64,000 nt of DNA. It comes from Methylacidimicrobium sp. AP8. Its GTDB lineage: Bacteria; Verrucomicrobiota; Verrucomicrobiia; Methylacidiphilales; Methylacidiphilaceae. The translations under genes were made by a program, and so were the position numbers. The notes beneath the pieces are model-generated. The model saw only the letters and a program-made list of their open reading frames with translations. It was not told the DNA's origin and did no database searches. This document shows, piece after piece, positions 16,939 to 24,881 of the stretch. How positions within the stretch are numbered: position 1 is the first letter of the stretch; each line of letters opens with the position of its first letter. The stretch covers positions 620,001 through 684,000 of the forward strand of contig NZ_LR797830.1 in NCBI RefSeq assembly GCF_903064525.1, given 5' to 3'.

Positions 16939-18744
16939 GTGAAGGATCGGAAAAGGGAAGGGCGCGGCGGGAAAATCCGCCGGGTCGCGCTCGCCTTGGT
17001 CGCCGCCGGGGCCGTGGCGTGGGGCGGGTGCTTCCGAGTTCATGCGGGCTCCGAAGTGTGGGAGGGGAGCCTCGTCGATTTGCGGGTGACGGCGAAGGCG
17101 GGAGGAGAGCGGATGCTGCGCGGGATCGTCGTTTCGGTCGACGGCCGGCTGCTCACGGTGATGTCGGGCCTCGAGGACGCCTCCCGGATCGCGGCCAAGC
17201 GCTGGAATTTCCGCCCGGTGCGTTGCACGGGATGGCTGGCCGCCGATCCCGGCACGGGCCTGGTTCTCTTGCAGTTGGAAGGTTCGGACCTCTCGGCGGC
17301 CCGGATCGTGGCCCCCGACAACCTGCCGCCCGAAGGCGGGGAGACCTTCACCGTTCCCCGGCCCGGCCCGGAGGATCCCAAGAAGGAGGCGGCCTTTCTC
17401 CGGGTGTCGGGGCCGGCTCCTCCGGCCGGGGAGGACGGCCTACTCTGGTTGGGGGGCAGGGTGGAGGAGATCCTGCCGGGGAGCCCCGTCTTCAACGAAC
17501 GCGATCAGTTCGTCGGCCTTGTGCGGGTGGTCGACGCGGACAACCATCGGCTGGGAGTGGTGCGCGTTTGCGCGCCGCTGGAGCTGCTCGACCGGGCGGA
17601 CTTGGCGGCGGAAGCCGCCGCCCTGCGGCAGAGCATGGAAAAGCTGGCGGTGCGGAGCCAGGACCCGGCCGTGATGAACAATCCGGCATGGCGGGATTTG
17701 CAGGCCGCGGTCGGGCCGAAAGAAGCGGAAGCGGCGGCCGATCGACTGGTGGCGGCGGCTCCCCGGTCTCCTTCGGCCTGGACGGCGGCGGCGTTCGCCT
17801 ACTTGCGGGCGCGGGCACTGGAAAAGGCCGAGTTCGCCGCCAAGAAGGTGGTCACATTCTTTCCTCAGGAGCCGTCGGCGCTGGTGCTCCTCGGCCAGGC
17901 CGAAGCGGCTCAAGGCCGATACGGCCCCGCGATCGACGCATTCTTGGAGGCCAAGGAACGGGGAGCCTCGGCGGCCGAAGCTTCCCTGCTCTTGGGAAGA
18001 TGCTTCCTGGCCGAGCGGCAGTGGGAGAAGGCATCCGACGAATTCCGCGCCTATCTCCGGTTCCGGCCCAGGCACACCTCCGTTTGGCTGCTCTTGGGAG
18101 AGGCGCTGCTCAAGGCTCATGACTATGAAGAAGCCGCCAAGGCCTACACGCGGGCGGCGCGCCTGAACCCCCAGTCGGTTCGGGCTTGGGCGGGCATGGC
18201 GGAGAGCTTCCGAGAGGCCAAGCGGTGGGAGGATGCGGCGTCGGCGTACACCGAGCTGACGCTGCTCGAGCCCAAGAACGGCGGCGCCTGGTTCAACCTC
18301 GGGCTTGCCCTCCTGCACACCGAGCAGCTCGCCTTCGCGCGCGCATCTTTCCTGCGCGTGGTTCAGCTCAATCCGAAGGATCGGGACGGCTGGTTCAACC
18401 TGGCCGTGCTGAGCCAAAAAGCCCGGGACGCCCGCACCGCGGTCGAGGCCTACCGAAAGGCGCTGGAGATCGACCCGTCGTTCGGCGCCGCATGGTTCAA
18501 TCTCGGCGCCGTCTTCCTGGAGATCCGCCGCTACGAGGCCGCATCGTTGGCGTGGAAGAAGGCCGAGGCGCTCCTCCCCGGCGACGTGCGTCCCGTCGCG
18601 AATCTCGCGCTGCTCGAGGAAGCTCTCCACCGGCCTTCCGAACGCGATCGGGAGCTGCAAAAGCTCGACGCGATGGACGCCCGGATCGCCCAGCAGATCC
18701 GTTCCCAGATCGCTCTGGGCGCGCGGCAAGTTCGGCAGCCGTAA
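16939..18744 (+). CDS. exported TPR protein with degenerate HtrA/trypsin-like N-terminal domain
   Basis: 601 residues. GTG 16939 with GAGGGGAGCAGG upstream gives a basic n-region and hydrophobic segment ending VHA-G. Residues about 45-205 follow an HtrA-like protease layout, but all three catalytic positions look lost: LLTVMSGLED replaces the ILTNAHV type His motif, DPGTGLVLLQL replaces the catalytic-Asp motif, and LPGSPVFNERDQFVGLV replaces GNSGGPLxN. Residues about 250-600 contain eight or more TPR units (for example FNLGLALLHTEQLAFARASF). Probably a periplasmic scaffold or peptide-binding protein without protease activity. It is followed by a periplasmic FKBP, suggesting envelope protein quality control linked to the receptors. 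Confidence 0.82.
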   Translation: MKDRKREGRGGKIRRVALALVAAGAVAWGGCFRVHAGSEVWEGSLVDLRVTAKAGGERMLRGIVVSVDGRLLTVMSGLEDASRIAAKRWNFRPVRCTGWLAADPGTGLVLLQLEGSDLSAARIVAPDNLPPEGGETFTVPRPGPEDPKKEAAFLRVSGPAPPAGEDGLLWLGGRVEEILPGSPVFNERDQFVGLVRVVDADNHRLGVVRVCAPLELLDRADLAAEAAALRQSMEKLAVRSQDPAVMNNPAWRDLQAAVGPKEAEAAADRLVAAAPRSPSAWTAAAFAYLRARALEKAEFAAKKVVTFFPQEPSALVLLGQAEAAQGRYGPAIDAFLEAKERGASAAEASLLLGRCFLAERQWEKASDEFRAYLRFRPRHTSVWLLLGEALLKAHDYEEAAKAYTRAARLNPQSVRAWAGMAESFREAKRWEDAASAYTELTLLEPKNGGAWFNLGLALLHTEQLAFARASFLRVVQLNPKDRDGWFNLAVLSQKARDARTAVEAYRKALEIDPSFGAAWFNLGAVFLEIRRYEAASLAWKKAEALLPGDVRPVANLALLEEALHRPSERDRELQKLDAMDARIAQQIRSQIALGARQVRQP

Positions 18745-18815
18745 AGGGGGCCGTGGCGGAGGAGGCCGCGTTTTCGCTTGTCGGGCGGCCGGGGAAAAGA
18801 GCAGGATGCGGCCTC

Positions 18816-19274
18816 ATGAGGCGTCTGGTTTTTCTGCTGGCTCTTCTTGTCGTTTTCCTGGCAGCCGGGAGCGTTCGTGCCCAGGATCAGCCGATGTCCG
18901 CGTCCGAAGACGGGGAAAGCGGGACGGAGGAGAAGGTCGTGACGACCCCCTCGGGCCTCAAGTATGTGGATATTGTGGTAGGCCGCGGCAATCCGGTCGC
19001 GCCCGGAAAGCGGGTCACGGTGGACTACGTGGGAAAGCTCGAGGACGGCAAGGTCTTCGACAGCTCGCAGTCTCATGGGAAGCCCTTTACCTTCGTGATG
19101 GGCCAGCGGGGGGTCATCGCCGGATGGACCGAAGGAATCGCCACGATGCGCGAGGGCGGGAAGCGCAAGCTCATCATCCCTCCGCAGCTCGGCTATGGGG
19201 TCGACGGAGCGGGCGATGTGATTCCTCCCAACGCGGTCCTTCTCTTCGATATCGAAGTGCTCAAGGTGGAGTAG
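18816..19274 (+). CDS. periplasmic FKBP-type peptidyl-prolyl cis-trans isomerase
   Basis: 152 residues; accelerates proline isomerisation during folding of exported proteins. ATG 18816 gives the signal peptide MRRLVFLLALLVVFLAAGSV, cut after VRA. One FKBP domain (about 45-152) has VTVDYVGKLEDGKVFDSS, GQRGVIAGWTEGIATMREGG and PPQLGYG, with ligand-pocket residues (Tyr, Phe-Asp, Val-Ile, Trp, Tyr) all present, so it should be active. It follows the TPR gene by 71 nt on the same strand and plausibly works with it on outer-membrane proteins. Confidence 0.95.
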   Translation: MRRLVFLLALLVVFLAAGSVRAQDQPMSASEDGESGTEEKVVTTPSGLKYVDIVVGRGNPVAPGKRVTVDYVGKLEDGKVFDSSQSHGKPFTFVMGQRGVIAGWTEGIATMREGGKRKLIIPPQLGYGVDGAGDVIPPNAVLLFDIEVLKVE

Positions 19275-19362
19275 GGGCGATGAGCGTGCGGGCGCGCCAC
19301 CGAAGAATCGCACCTTTTGTCTTGCGCAAGGGCCTTGCTGCCCGCAGCCTAAGGATGGAGAG

Positions 19363-19896
19363 ATGAAGACCACGCTTATCAGCGCCAAGATCATCCCGGA
19401 GTTTCACCGGCAGATCGGCAGCGAGCTCGAGGCGTTCCTGCAATACTTGGCCATCGCCGCCTACTTCGAAAAGGCGGCCCTGCCGCGGCTGGCGGCTCAC
19501 TTCGCCCGCCAAGCCGAGGAGGAGCGGGGGCATGCCATGCGCTTCCTGCAGCTGCTGATCGACAACGATGCCGACGTGGTGATTCCGGCGATTCCGGCCC
19601 CCGAAGGGCAATTCCGCGATGCCGAGCATGCGGTGACGCTTTCTCTGGAACGGGAGCTGAGGGTTACCGAGGAGATCCATTCTCTGTTGCGGCTGGCGCG
19701 GCAGGAGAACGACTTCACTTCCGAGACCTTTCTCCATTGGTTTGTGAAGGAGCAGCTCGAAGAAGTATCGACAGCCGATCAGCTCTTGAAAATGATTCAA
19801 CGGGCGGGCAGCCAGCGGCTGCTCCTGGTCGAAGAGTTTTTGGCTCGATCCGGACCGATGCGCTTGGGTAAGCCCGCGGAGGAGGAAGGCGGGTAA
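19363..19896 (+). CDS. non-haem ferritin
   Basis: 177 residues; four-helix-bundle ferroxidase cage that oxidises Fe(II) and stores iron in the cytoplasm. Ferroxidase ligands appear conserved: Glu21 (GSELEAF), Glu54 and His57 (EEERGHA), a Glu in LERELRVTEEI, and the Gln/Glu pair in FVKEQLEEV. Closer to FtnA than to bacterioferritin, since no haem-ligand Met stands out. ATG 19363 follows AAGGATGGAGAG. It lies 88 nt after the FKBP gene with no evident terminator. It may relate functionally to the feoAB genes at the end of the window. Confidence 0.92.
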   Translation: MKTTLISAKIIPEFHRQIGSELEAFLQYLAIAAYFEKAALPRLAAHFARQAEEERGHAMRFLQLLIDNDADVVIPAIPAPEGQFRDAEHAVTLSLERELRVTEEIHSLLRLARQENDFTSETFLHWFVKEQLEEVSTADQLLKMIQRAGSQRLLLVEEFLARSGPMRLGKPAEEEGG

Positions 19897-19996
19897 AAGG
19901 AATCGGTCGACGTATCCCTTCGGCCTGTTTGCTTGCGTCCGCAAAGCGAATAGGGTTATCCGTTCCGTACGGCTCTTTCCGCAGGAGCGTCCTCAA

Positions 19997-20070
19997 GCAC
20001 CCGTAGCTCAATTGGATAGAGCGTTGGCCTCCGGAGCCAGAGGTTGCAGGTTCGACCCCTGCCGGGTGCA
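19997..20070 (+). tRNA. tRNA-Arg (anticodon CCG)
   Basis: Full cloverleaf by eye: acceptor GCACCCG/CGGGTGC with discriminator A, D-arm GCTC/GAGC, anticodon stem TTGGC/GCCAG around loop CTCCGGA (CCG at 34-36, decoding CGG), and T-arm GCAGG/CCTGC with TTCGACC loop. The 3' CCA is not encoded (CGC follows) and must be added post-transcriptionally. Confidence 0.97.
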
Positions 20071-20248
20071 CGCGGAGCGGCAAAGGCGGCGTCGCTCGCC
20101 TGGTTGGTCGGGCAGGTCCCCTTCCCTGTCGCCGGCCGATCTCCTTTCTTGACAGGCAGAGGAGCATTCCTTTCGCTCACGGGAGATTCACGCAGGATCC
20201 GGGCATCGGCTTTGCCCGGCAAAAGTCGGATAGGAAAGGAGGAAAGGA

Positions 20249-20746
20249 ATGAGCTGGGAACAGGTAGGCGCCTTGATCGGGGCGGTGGTAGCGACCGTTT
20301 TGATCGGTATCGGCTGGATCGCCCTTCGGTTGAAGCGTCTCTATCGCCGCCTCGAGGATATGGCGCACGATCTCTCCGAAACGCGGTCGGACCTCGGGAA
20401 TTGGGAAAAGGAGCTCCGCACCGTCCGCACGGAAGCGCAGGTCATGCGCGGGGAGCTGCAGAGCACCCGCGGGGAGCTGCAGAGCACTCGCGGGGAGCTG
20501 CAAAACCTCCGGTCGGAGATGCACGACCATTGGTCGACGATGGCCAATGTCAAGCAGGTGCTCCACCGGGAGCTTCTGGATCGCTCGAACTCCGGCGGGG
20601 CTCCGACCGCCGTCGCTCCCGCTCCGGATACGTCGTCCGCAGCCGAGCCGTCGCGGATACCGGCTGCGGATTTGCCGACGGGCCAGGGGAAGCCGACGGC
20701 GAGCGATTGGCTCTGGCAGGAGACGCTCCGGAGGCTAAGCGGATAG
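20249..20746 (+). CDS. membrane-anchored coiled-coil protein, unknown function
   Basis: 165 residues. ATG 20249 follows a strong AGGAAAGGAGGAAAGG site. One N-terminal transmembrane segment (GALIGAVVATVLIGIGWIAL, about residues 7-26), a basic stretch, then a heptad-rich coiled coil (about 30-110) with a seven-residue repeat GELQSTR, and a Pro/Ala/Ser-rich C-terminus. Topology resembles small YtxH/DUF948-like spacer proteins, but I cannot place it in a family. It converges on, and overlaps by 12 nt, a ParA gene on the other strand. Confidence 0.72.
   Translation: MSWEQVGALIGAVVATVLIGIGWIALRLKRLYRRLEDMAHDLSETRSDLGNWEKELRTVRTEAQVMRGELQSTRGELQSTRGELQNLRSEMHDHWSTMANVKQVLHRELLDRSNSGGAPTAVAPAPDTSSAAEPSRIPAADLPTGQGKPTASDWLWQETLRRLSG
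20447..20509 (+). repeat. 21-bp tandem repeat (three units) inside coiled-coil gene
   Basis: Units at 20447-20467, 20468-20488 and 20489-20509. Units 1 and 2 differ at one base; unit 3 diverges in its last six bases. Each encodes one coiled-coil heptad (RGELQST), so copy-number change would lengthen the coil by whole heptads. Confidence 0.85.
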
Positions 20747-21505
20747 CCGAGCGAGAAATTCCGAGCAAAAATGGCGGTAGCTCGCGGCCCCCACGCTCGA
20801 GGGGTCGTAGGCGGTGATCGGCTTTCCGTGGCTAGGCGCTTCGGCAAGCCGGACGGAACGGGGGATGATCGTCCGGAAGAGGAGGTCCGGAACGTGGCGG
20901 CGGACATCCTCGAGAACCTGCTGGCTCAAGTTGGTGCGAACGTCGAACATGGTCATGAGAATGCCGAGAATGCGCCTTCCGTTCTTCCCGCCCATGGCGT
21001 CCAACTTTCCGAGGAGCTCGAGTATCTTCGAGAGCCCTTCCAAGGCGTAGTATTCGCACTGAAGCGGGATGAGGACGAGATCGGCGGCGGCGAGGGCGTT
21101 GGCCATGAGCAAGCCGAGGGAGGGAGGGGTGTCGAGCAAGACGATCTCGTAGCCCTCTCCGGCTCGAAGCGGCTCCAGGGCGTCCCGCAAGTGAAAGAGG
21201 GGGGAGTCCGATCCCGCAAAGGCGGTTTCGATCGTGGCCAGCTCTAATTCGGAGGGAATTAAGTCCAGATGCGGGAAGGGCGTCGGCGCGATCTGCTCCC
21301 GGATCGACTTCTCCCCTAAGAGAACCGGGAGCAGGCTTCCGCCGGGGGCGACCGCGACCCCCAGCCCGCTCGTAGCGTTCGCCTGCGGATCGGTGTCGAT
21401 CAAGAGGACCCTTTTGCCTATCTCCGCCAGGCACGCGGCGAGGTTGATGGCGGTCGTCGTCTTGCCGACGCCCCCTTTTTGGTTAGCGACCGCAATGACT
21501 TTCAT
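20735..21505 (-). CDS. parA: ParA-family (Soj-like) partition ATPase
   Basis: 256 residues. A deviant Walker-A ATPase that dimerises on ATP and binds DNA non-specifically to move chromosome or plasmid partition complexes. Start taken at ATG 21505 so that the protein begins MKVIAVANQKGGVGKTTT, as the family does; the frame is open to 21565 but adds an untypical leader. KGGVGKTT (with signature Lys), DTDPQANAT and LLDTPPSLG are intact. No parB or parS-like 16-mer is visible beside it. Divergent from the ABC operon (72 nt between starts) and convergent with the coiled-coil membrane protein. Could be the chromosomal ParA or an orphan that positions another cargo. Confidence 0.88.
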   Translation of the reverse strand: MKVIAVANQKGGVGKTTTAINLAACLAEIGKRVLLIDTDPQANATSGLGVAVAPGGSLLPVLLGEKSIREQIAPTPFPHLDLIPSELELATIETAFAGSDSPLFHLRDALEPLRAGEGYEIVLLDTPPSLGLLMANALAAADLVLIPLQCEYYALEGLSKILELLGKLDAMGGKNGRRILGILMTMFDVRTNLSQQVLEDVRRHVPDLLFRTIIPRSVRLAEAPSHGKPITAYDPSSVGAASYRHFCSEFLARLSA

Positions 21506-21576
21506 CCGGGGGGGACAGTGCGACAAACTTGACAAGTCGGCAAAATGTTTCTTATGTGCCTGCACTCTTTCTCACG

Positions 21577-22512
21577 ATGATCTCGGTCGAAAACCTGACC
21601 AAAGAATATGCGGGATCCCGTGCGGTGCAAGGGATCTCCTTCGCCGTGCAAAAAGGAGAGATCGTTGGGTTCCTGGGACCTAACGGCGCCGGCAAGACGA
21701 CGACGATGCGCATCCTGGCCGGATACCTGCCCCCGACGAGCGGCAAGGTCGTTGTCGCCGGCCATGACGTCGTGGCGGAGTCCCTGGAAGCGCGCCGGCA
21801 CATCGGCTACATGCCGGAAAACGTCCCCCTCTACACCGATCTCCGGGTCAACGAATACCTCGCCTACCGCGCCCGCCTCAAAGGAGTCAAAGGAAAAAAA
21901 GTGAGAGAGAGGCTGGAGGCGGTCAACCGTCTTTGCCATCTAGAGGACGTAAAGAATAAAATCATCGGCAAGCTGTCGAAGGGCTACCGGCAACGTGTCG
22001 GGCTGGCCGACGCCCTGGTCCACGAGCCCGATCTCTTGATCTTGGACGAACCGACGATCGGCTTGGACCCGCACCAGATCCGGGCCGTCCGTGACTTGAT
22101 TCGATCCTTAGGCGATCGTCACACCATTTTGCTTTCCAGCCATATTCTGAGCGAGGTGGAGGCGGTTTGCACCCGGGTGCTCATCCTCCATCGCGGGAGG
22201 ATCGAAGCCTCGGACACGGCCGAAAATCTCGCTCGGATGGTGCGCGGAGGCGGACTGGGAGCAATTCGGGTCGAGGTTCTTTGTCCTTCGGAGGCGGGCC
22301 GGCGGGAGTTTTCGCGGCTGCCCAACGTCGAGGCGGTCCACTGCCGGGAAGAGCGGGAGGGGTGGTCGGTCCTGGAGATCGCTCCGAAGGCCGGCAAGGA
22401 CATTCGGGACGAGGTGTTTTCGGTCGTTCAGAAGCAAGGCTGGCGTCTTCGGGAAATGTCTCGTTTACGGGCTTCCCTGGAGGATATCTTCGTGGAGTTG
22501 ACGCAGGATTGA
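21577..22512 (+). CDS. GldA-like ABC transporter ATP-binding protein
   Basis: 311 residues; ATPase of an ABC-2 type exporter. ATG 21577 (MISVENLTKEYAGS) matches the family start better than the open frame from 21529. Walker A GPNGAGKTTT, signature LSKGYRQRVGLADAL (LSKGY variant typical of GldA/CcmA-like ATPases), Walker B LLILDEPTIGLDP and switch His in LLSSHILSEVE are all present. A C-terminal extension of about 90 residues resembles other gliding-type ATPases. First gene of a four-gene operon. Confidence 0.9.
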   Translation: MISVENLTKEYAGSRAVQGISFAVQKGEIVGFLGPNGAGKTTTMRILAGYLPPTSGKVVVAGHDVVAESLEARRHIGYMPENVPLYTDLRVNEYLAYRARLKGVKGKKVRERLEAVNRLCHLEDVKNKIIGKLSKGYRQRVGLADALVHEPDLLILDEPTIGLDPHQIRAVRDLIRSLGDRHTILLSSHILSEVEAVCTRVLILHRGRIEASDTAENLARMVRGGGLGAIRVEVLCPSEAGRREFSRLPNVEAVHCREEREGWSVLEIAPKAGKDIRDEVFSVVQKQGWRLREMSRLRASLEDIFVELTQD

Positions 22513-22636
22513 TCCCGCGGCGTCGCGCCACGAAGGAGGGGCGCAGCCGCCCGTCCTTCCGGAAAAAGCGGAATACGATGGATATCATTGGCGCGGCGGA
22601 GCCGTCGCGAGAACAGGAGCAAAAGGAAAGCTGATC

Positions 22637-23386
22637 ATGGCACTTTGGGTTCTCACCCGGCACGAGATCCGGAGCTTTTTCATCTCCCCGACCGCGTACA
22701 TCGTCCTATTCGCGTGCGCGGTGATTCACGGGCTCAACTTCGCCTTCTGGCTCGAGTACATAACAAGCAATAACATCAAGGACTTCACCCTGCTGCAGGC
22801 GACGGTGAACTCTTTTTTCTTCTGGTTCCTCCTCCTTATTCAGGCGCCGGTGCTCACCATGCGGAGCTTCGCGGAGGAGAACCGGTCCGGCACCATCGAG
22901 ATGGTCTTGACCGCACCCGTGCGGGAGTGGGAGCTGGTTCTGGCCAAATTCATCGGCGCCATGAGCTTCTTTTGCGTGCTCTGGCTTCCGCTGGCCCTCG
23001 ACTTCCTCGGGTTGCGTATCCTTTGGGGGCATCCGTTGGGAAGCAGCGGCAGCATGGAGCTGCTCTCCGTGCTCATGCTGCTCCTTCTGGGCAGCCTCTT
23101 CCTGGCCATCGGAATTTTCGCCTCCTGCTTGACGCGGAGCCAGATGGTCGCAGCGATCCTGGCCTTCGGCTTCATCTTCGCGGTCTTCTCTCTCTCTTTC
23201 GTCGTCTACCTGGGATTGATCGGCCAAACACGGGATCTGGTCACCTATTTTTCCTTCTTGGATCAGATGGATACGTTTTCCCGCGGCATCTTCGATTCTC
23301 GGCCTCTGGTCTTGACCATTTCGAGCACGATCTTCTTTCTCTTTCTCACCGAACGCGTCCTCCAGTGGCGACGGCTTCGTTCTTGA
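22637..23386 (+). CDS. GldF-like ABC-2 transporter permease
   Basis: 249 residues, six predicted transmembrane helices, with the conserved RSFAEENRSGTIEMVLTAPV segment after TM2 typical of ABC-2/GldF permeases. AAAGGAAAG lies just upstream of ATG 22637. It pairs with the preceding ATPase (124-nt gap) to form the membrane channel. In Bacteroidota the equivalent is needed for gliding; in other phyla the same set occurs without gliding and its cargo is unknown. Confidence 0.9.
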   Translation: MALWVLTRHEIRSFFISPTAYIVLFACAVIHGLNFAFWLEYITSNNIKDFTLLQATVNSFFFWFLLLIQAPVLTMRSFAEENRSGTIEMVLTAPVREWELVLAKFIGAMSFFCVLWLPLALDFLGLRILWGHPLGSSGSMELLSVLMLLLLGSLFLAIGIFASCLTRSQMVAAILAFGFIFAVFSLSFVVYLGLIGQTRDLVTYFSFLDQMDTFSRGIFDSRPLVLTISSTIFFLFLTERVLQWRRLRS

Positions 23387-23396
23387 GCGCCCGTTC

Positions 23397-24872
23397 ATGA
23401 AGACTCCTTCCGCTCCTCATCCGCTGCGCCTGCAGCTCCGGCTCAACAATGCTCTGACGATCGTCTTGTCCATCGCCATCCTCGTGATGGTGAATTACTT
23501 AGGGTATAAGTACTACTACCGGCAGGACTTTTCGAAGAGCGGCTACTACCAGCTTTCCGAGAAGACGGTGCATATTCTCCGCTCGCTGCCCGAGCCCGTG
23601 CGGGTGACCGTTTGCCTTGTCAACAACTCCCCGCTCCGGACGGAGATCGATAATCTTCTCCGACAGTACAAGTACGTGGCCGGCGATAAGCTCCAGCTGG
23701 AATACGTCGATCCGGCCCTTCACCTGGATCGAGCGGAAGCTCTGGCGAAGCGGCTCAAGTTCGACCTGCGGGAAAATGTGGTGATCTTCGAATATCGCGA
23801 TCGGCATAAGTTCATCAACGATAAGGATATAGTGGACTATGACATGAGCGGGGCCATGTTCGGGCAAGCCCCCCGGATCAAGGCCTTCAAGGGAGAGCAG
23901 CAATTCACGGCCGCCATCCTATCCTTAATCGAAGGAAAGCTTCTCAAAGTCTACGTGACCACGGGCCACGGCGAACGGGAATTCGGCAACATGAGCGCCC
24001 CCGGCGGATACGGCGAGATCGACCTGCGCATCCGCCGGGAGAACGTGGAAACGATCCCGCTTGACCTCGGAGAATTTCCGTCGGTTCCGGCCGATGCGGA
24101 CGCGGTGATCGTCGCCGGTCCAAAGGTTCCTTTCCGGCCTGCGGAAGCCGAAGCGATTGCGAAATATGTCGAAGGGAAGGGGAAGCTCATTCTCCTGCAA
24201 GGTGCGGAGAGCGTTTCCGGACTCGAGCCGCTGCTGGCCAAATACGGAATGCGCCTGGATAATGATCGGGTGATCGCGCTCGGGAAGCTCGGAGGGATGA
24301 CGGGGGAAGTGCTCATTACCACCGCGCTCGGCACCCGCTATGCGGATCATCCGTCGGTCCGCGGGCTCCAGGGGTTGAGCCTGCAGATGCCGGATGCCCG
24401 CTCTCTGAGCCTCGTCCCGGGAAATGCCAACGCCTCGAAGGTGGTTTCCTTGGTGCAAACGCCCGAAGCTTTTTGGGGAGAGACCGATCCGAAGGAAATC
24501 GCCGAGCAGAATCCGAAGCGGGATGCCGGCGCCGACGTTCCCGGGCCGCTCACTCTCGCGATGCTCTATGACGGAGGGGAGGTCCCGGGCCAGGGGATTC
24601 ACGTCATCGGAACCCGGATCGTTGCGATCGGATCTTCGGCGTTCCTGGTCAATCAATATATCGACGGGGTGGGTGTCGACTTCTTCTTGAACGTCCTCAA
24701 CTGGATGCTGAAGAGAGAGATGGCCTTGGGAATCTCCCCCAAGGCGCCTCAGGAGTTCTCGCTTGCGATTCCTCAATTTCAGAGGCAGGCGGCGAACAGC
24801 TTTGCCTTAGGGCTCATTCCCTTGGCTTGCGCCCTGATCGGGGTCGGCGTCTTCTTCGCGCGAAGGAAATAG
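23397..24872 (+). CDS. GldG-like ABC-associated membrane protein
   Basis: 491 residues. N-terminal helix (about 20-40), a large extracytoplasmic region of the ABC_transp_aux type (VRVTVCLVNNSPLRTEIDNLL; KVYVTTGHGEREF; DADAVIVAGPKVPF; GKLILLQGAE), and one C-terminal helix ending in ARRK. This matches GldG, the soluble-domain partner of GldF. It starts 10 nt after the permease and ends 9 nt before the DUF4340 gene, so all are one transcript. Confidence 0.88.
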   Translation: MKTPSAPHPLRLQLRLNNALTIVLSIAILVMVNYLGYKYYYRQDFSKSGYYQLSEKTVHILRSLPEPVRVTVCLVNNSPLRTEIDNLLRQYKYVAGDKLQLEYVDPALHLDRAEALAKRLKFDLRENVVIFEYRDRHKFINDKDIVDYDMSGAMFGQAPRIKAFKGEQQFTAAILSLIEGKLLKVYVTTGHGEREFGNMSAPGGYGEIDLRIRRENVETIPLDLGEFPSVPADADAVIVAGPKVPFRPAEAEAIAKYVEGKGKLILLQGAESVSGLEPLLAKYGMRLDNDRVIALGKLGGMTGEVLITTALGTRYADHPSVRGLQGLSLQMPDARSLSLVPGNANASKVVSLVQTPEAFWGETDPKEIAEQNPKRDAGADVPGPLTLAMLYDGGEVPGQGIHVIGTRIVAIGSSAFLVNQYIDGVGVDFFLNVLNWMLKREMALGISPKAPQEFSLAIPQFQRQAANSFALGLIPLACALIGVGVFFARRK

Positions 24873-24881
24873 GCACGGCTC

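Noticed and set aside
20071-20248. CCGGGCA/TGCCCGG hairpin (20199-20219) and TTGACA (20149-20154) as terminator and promoter
   Set aside because: No U-tract after the hairpin and no matching -10 after the TTGACA; too weak to call.
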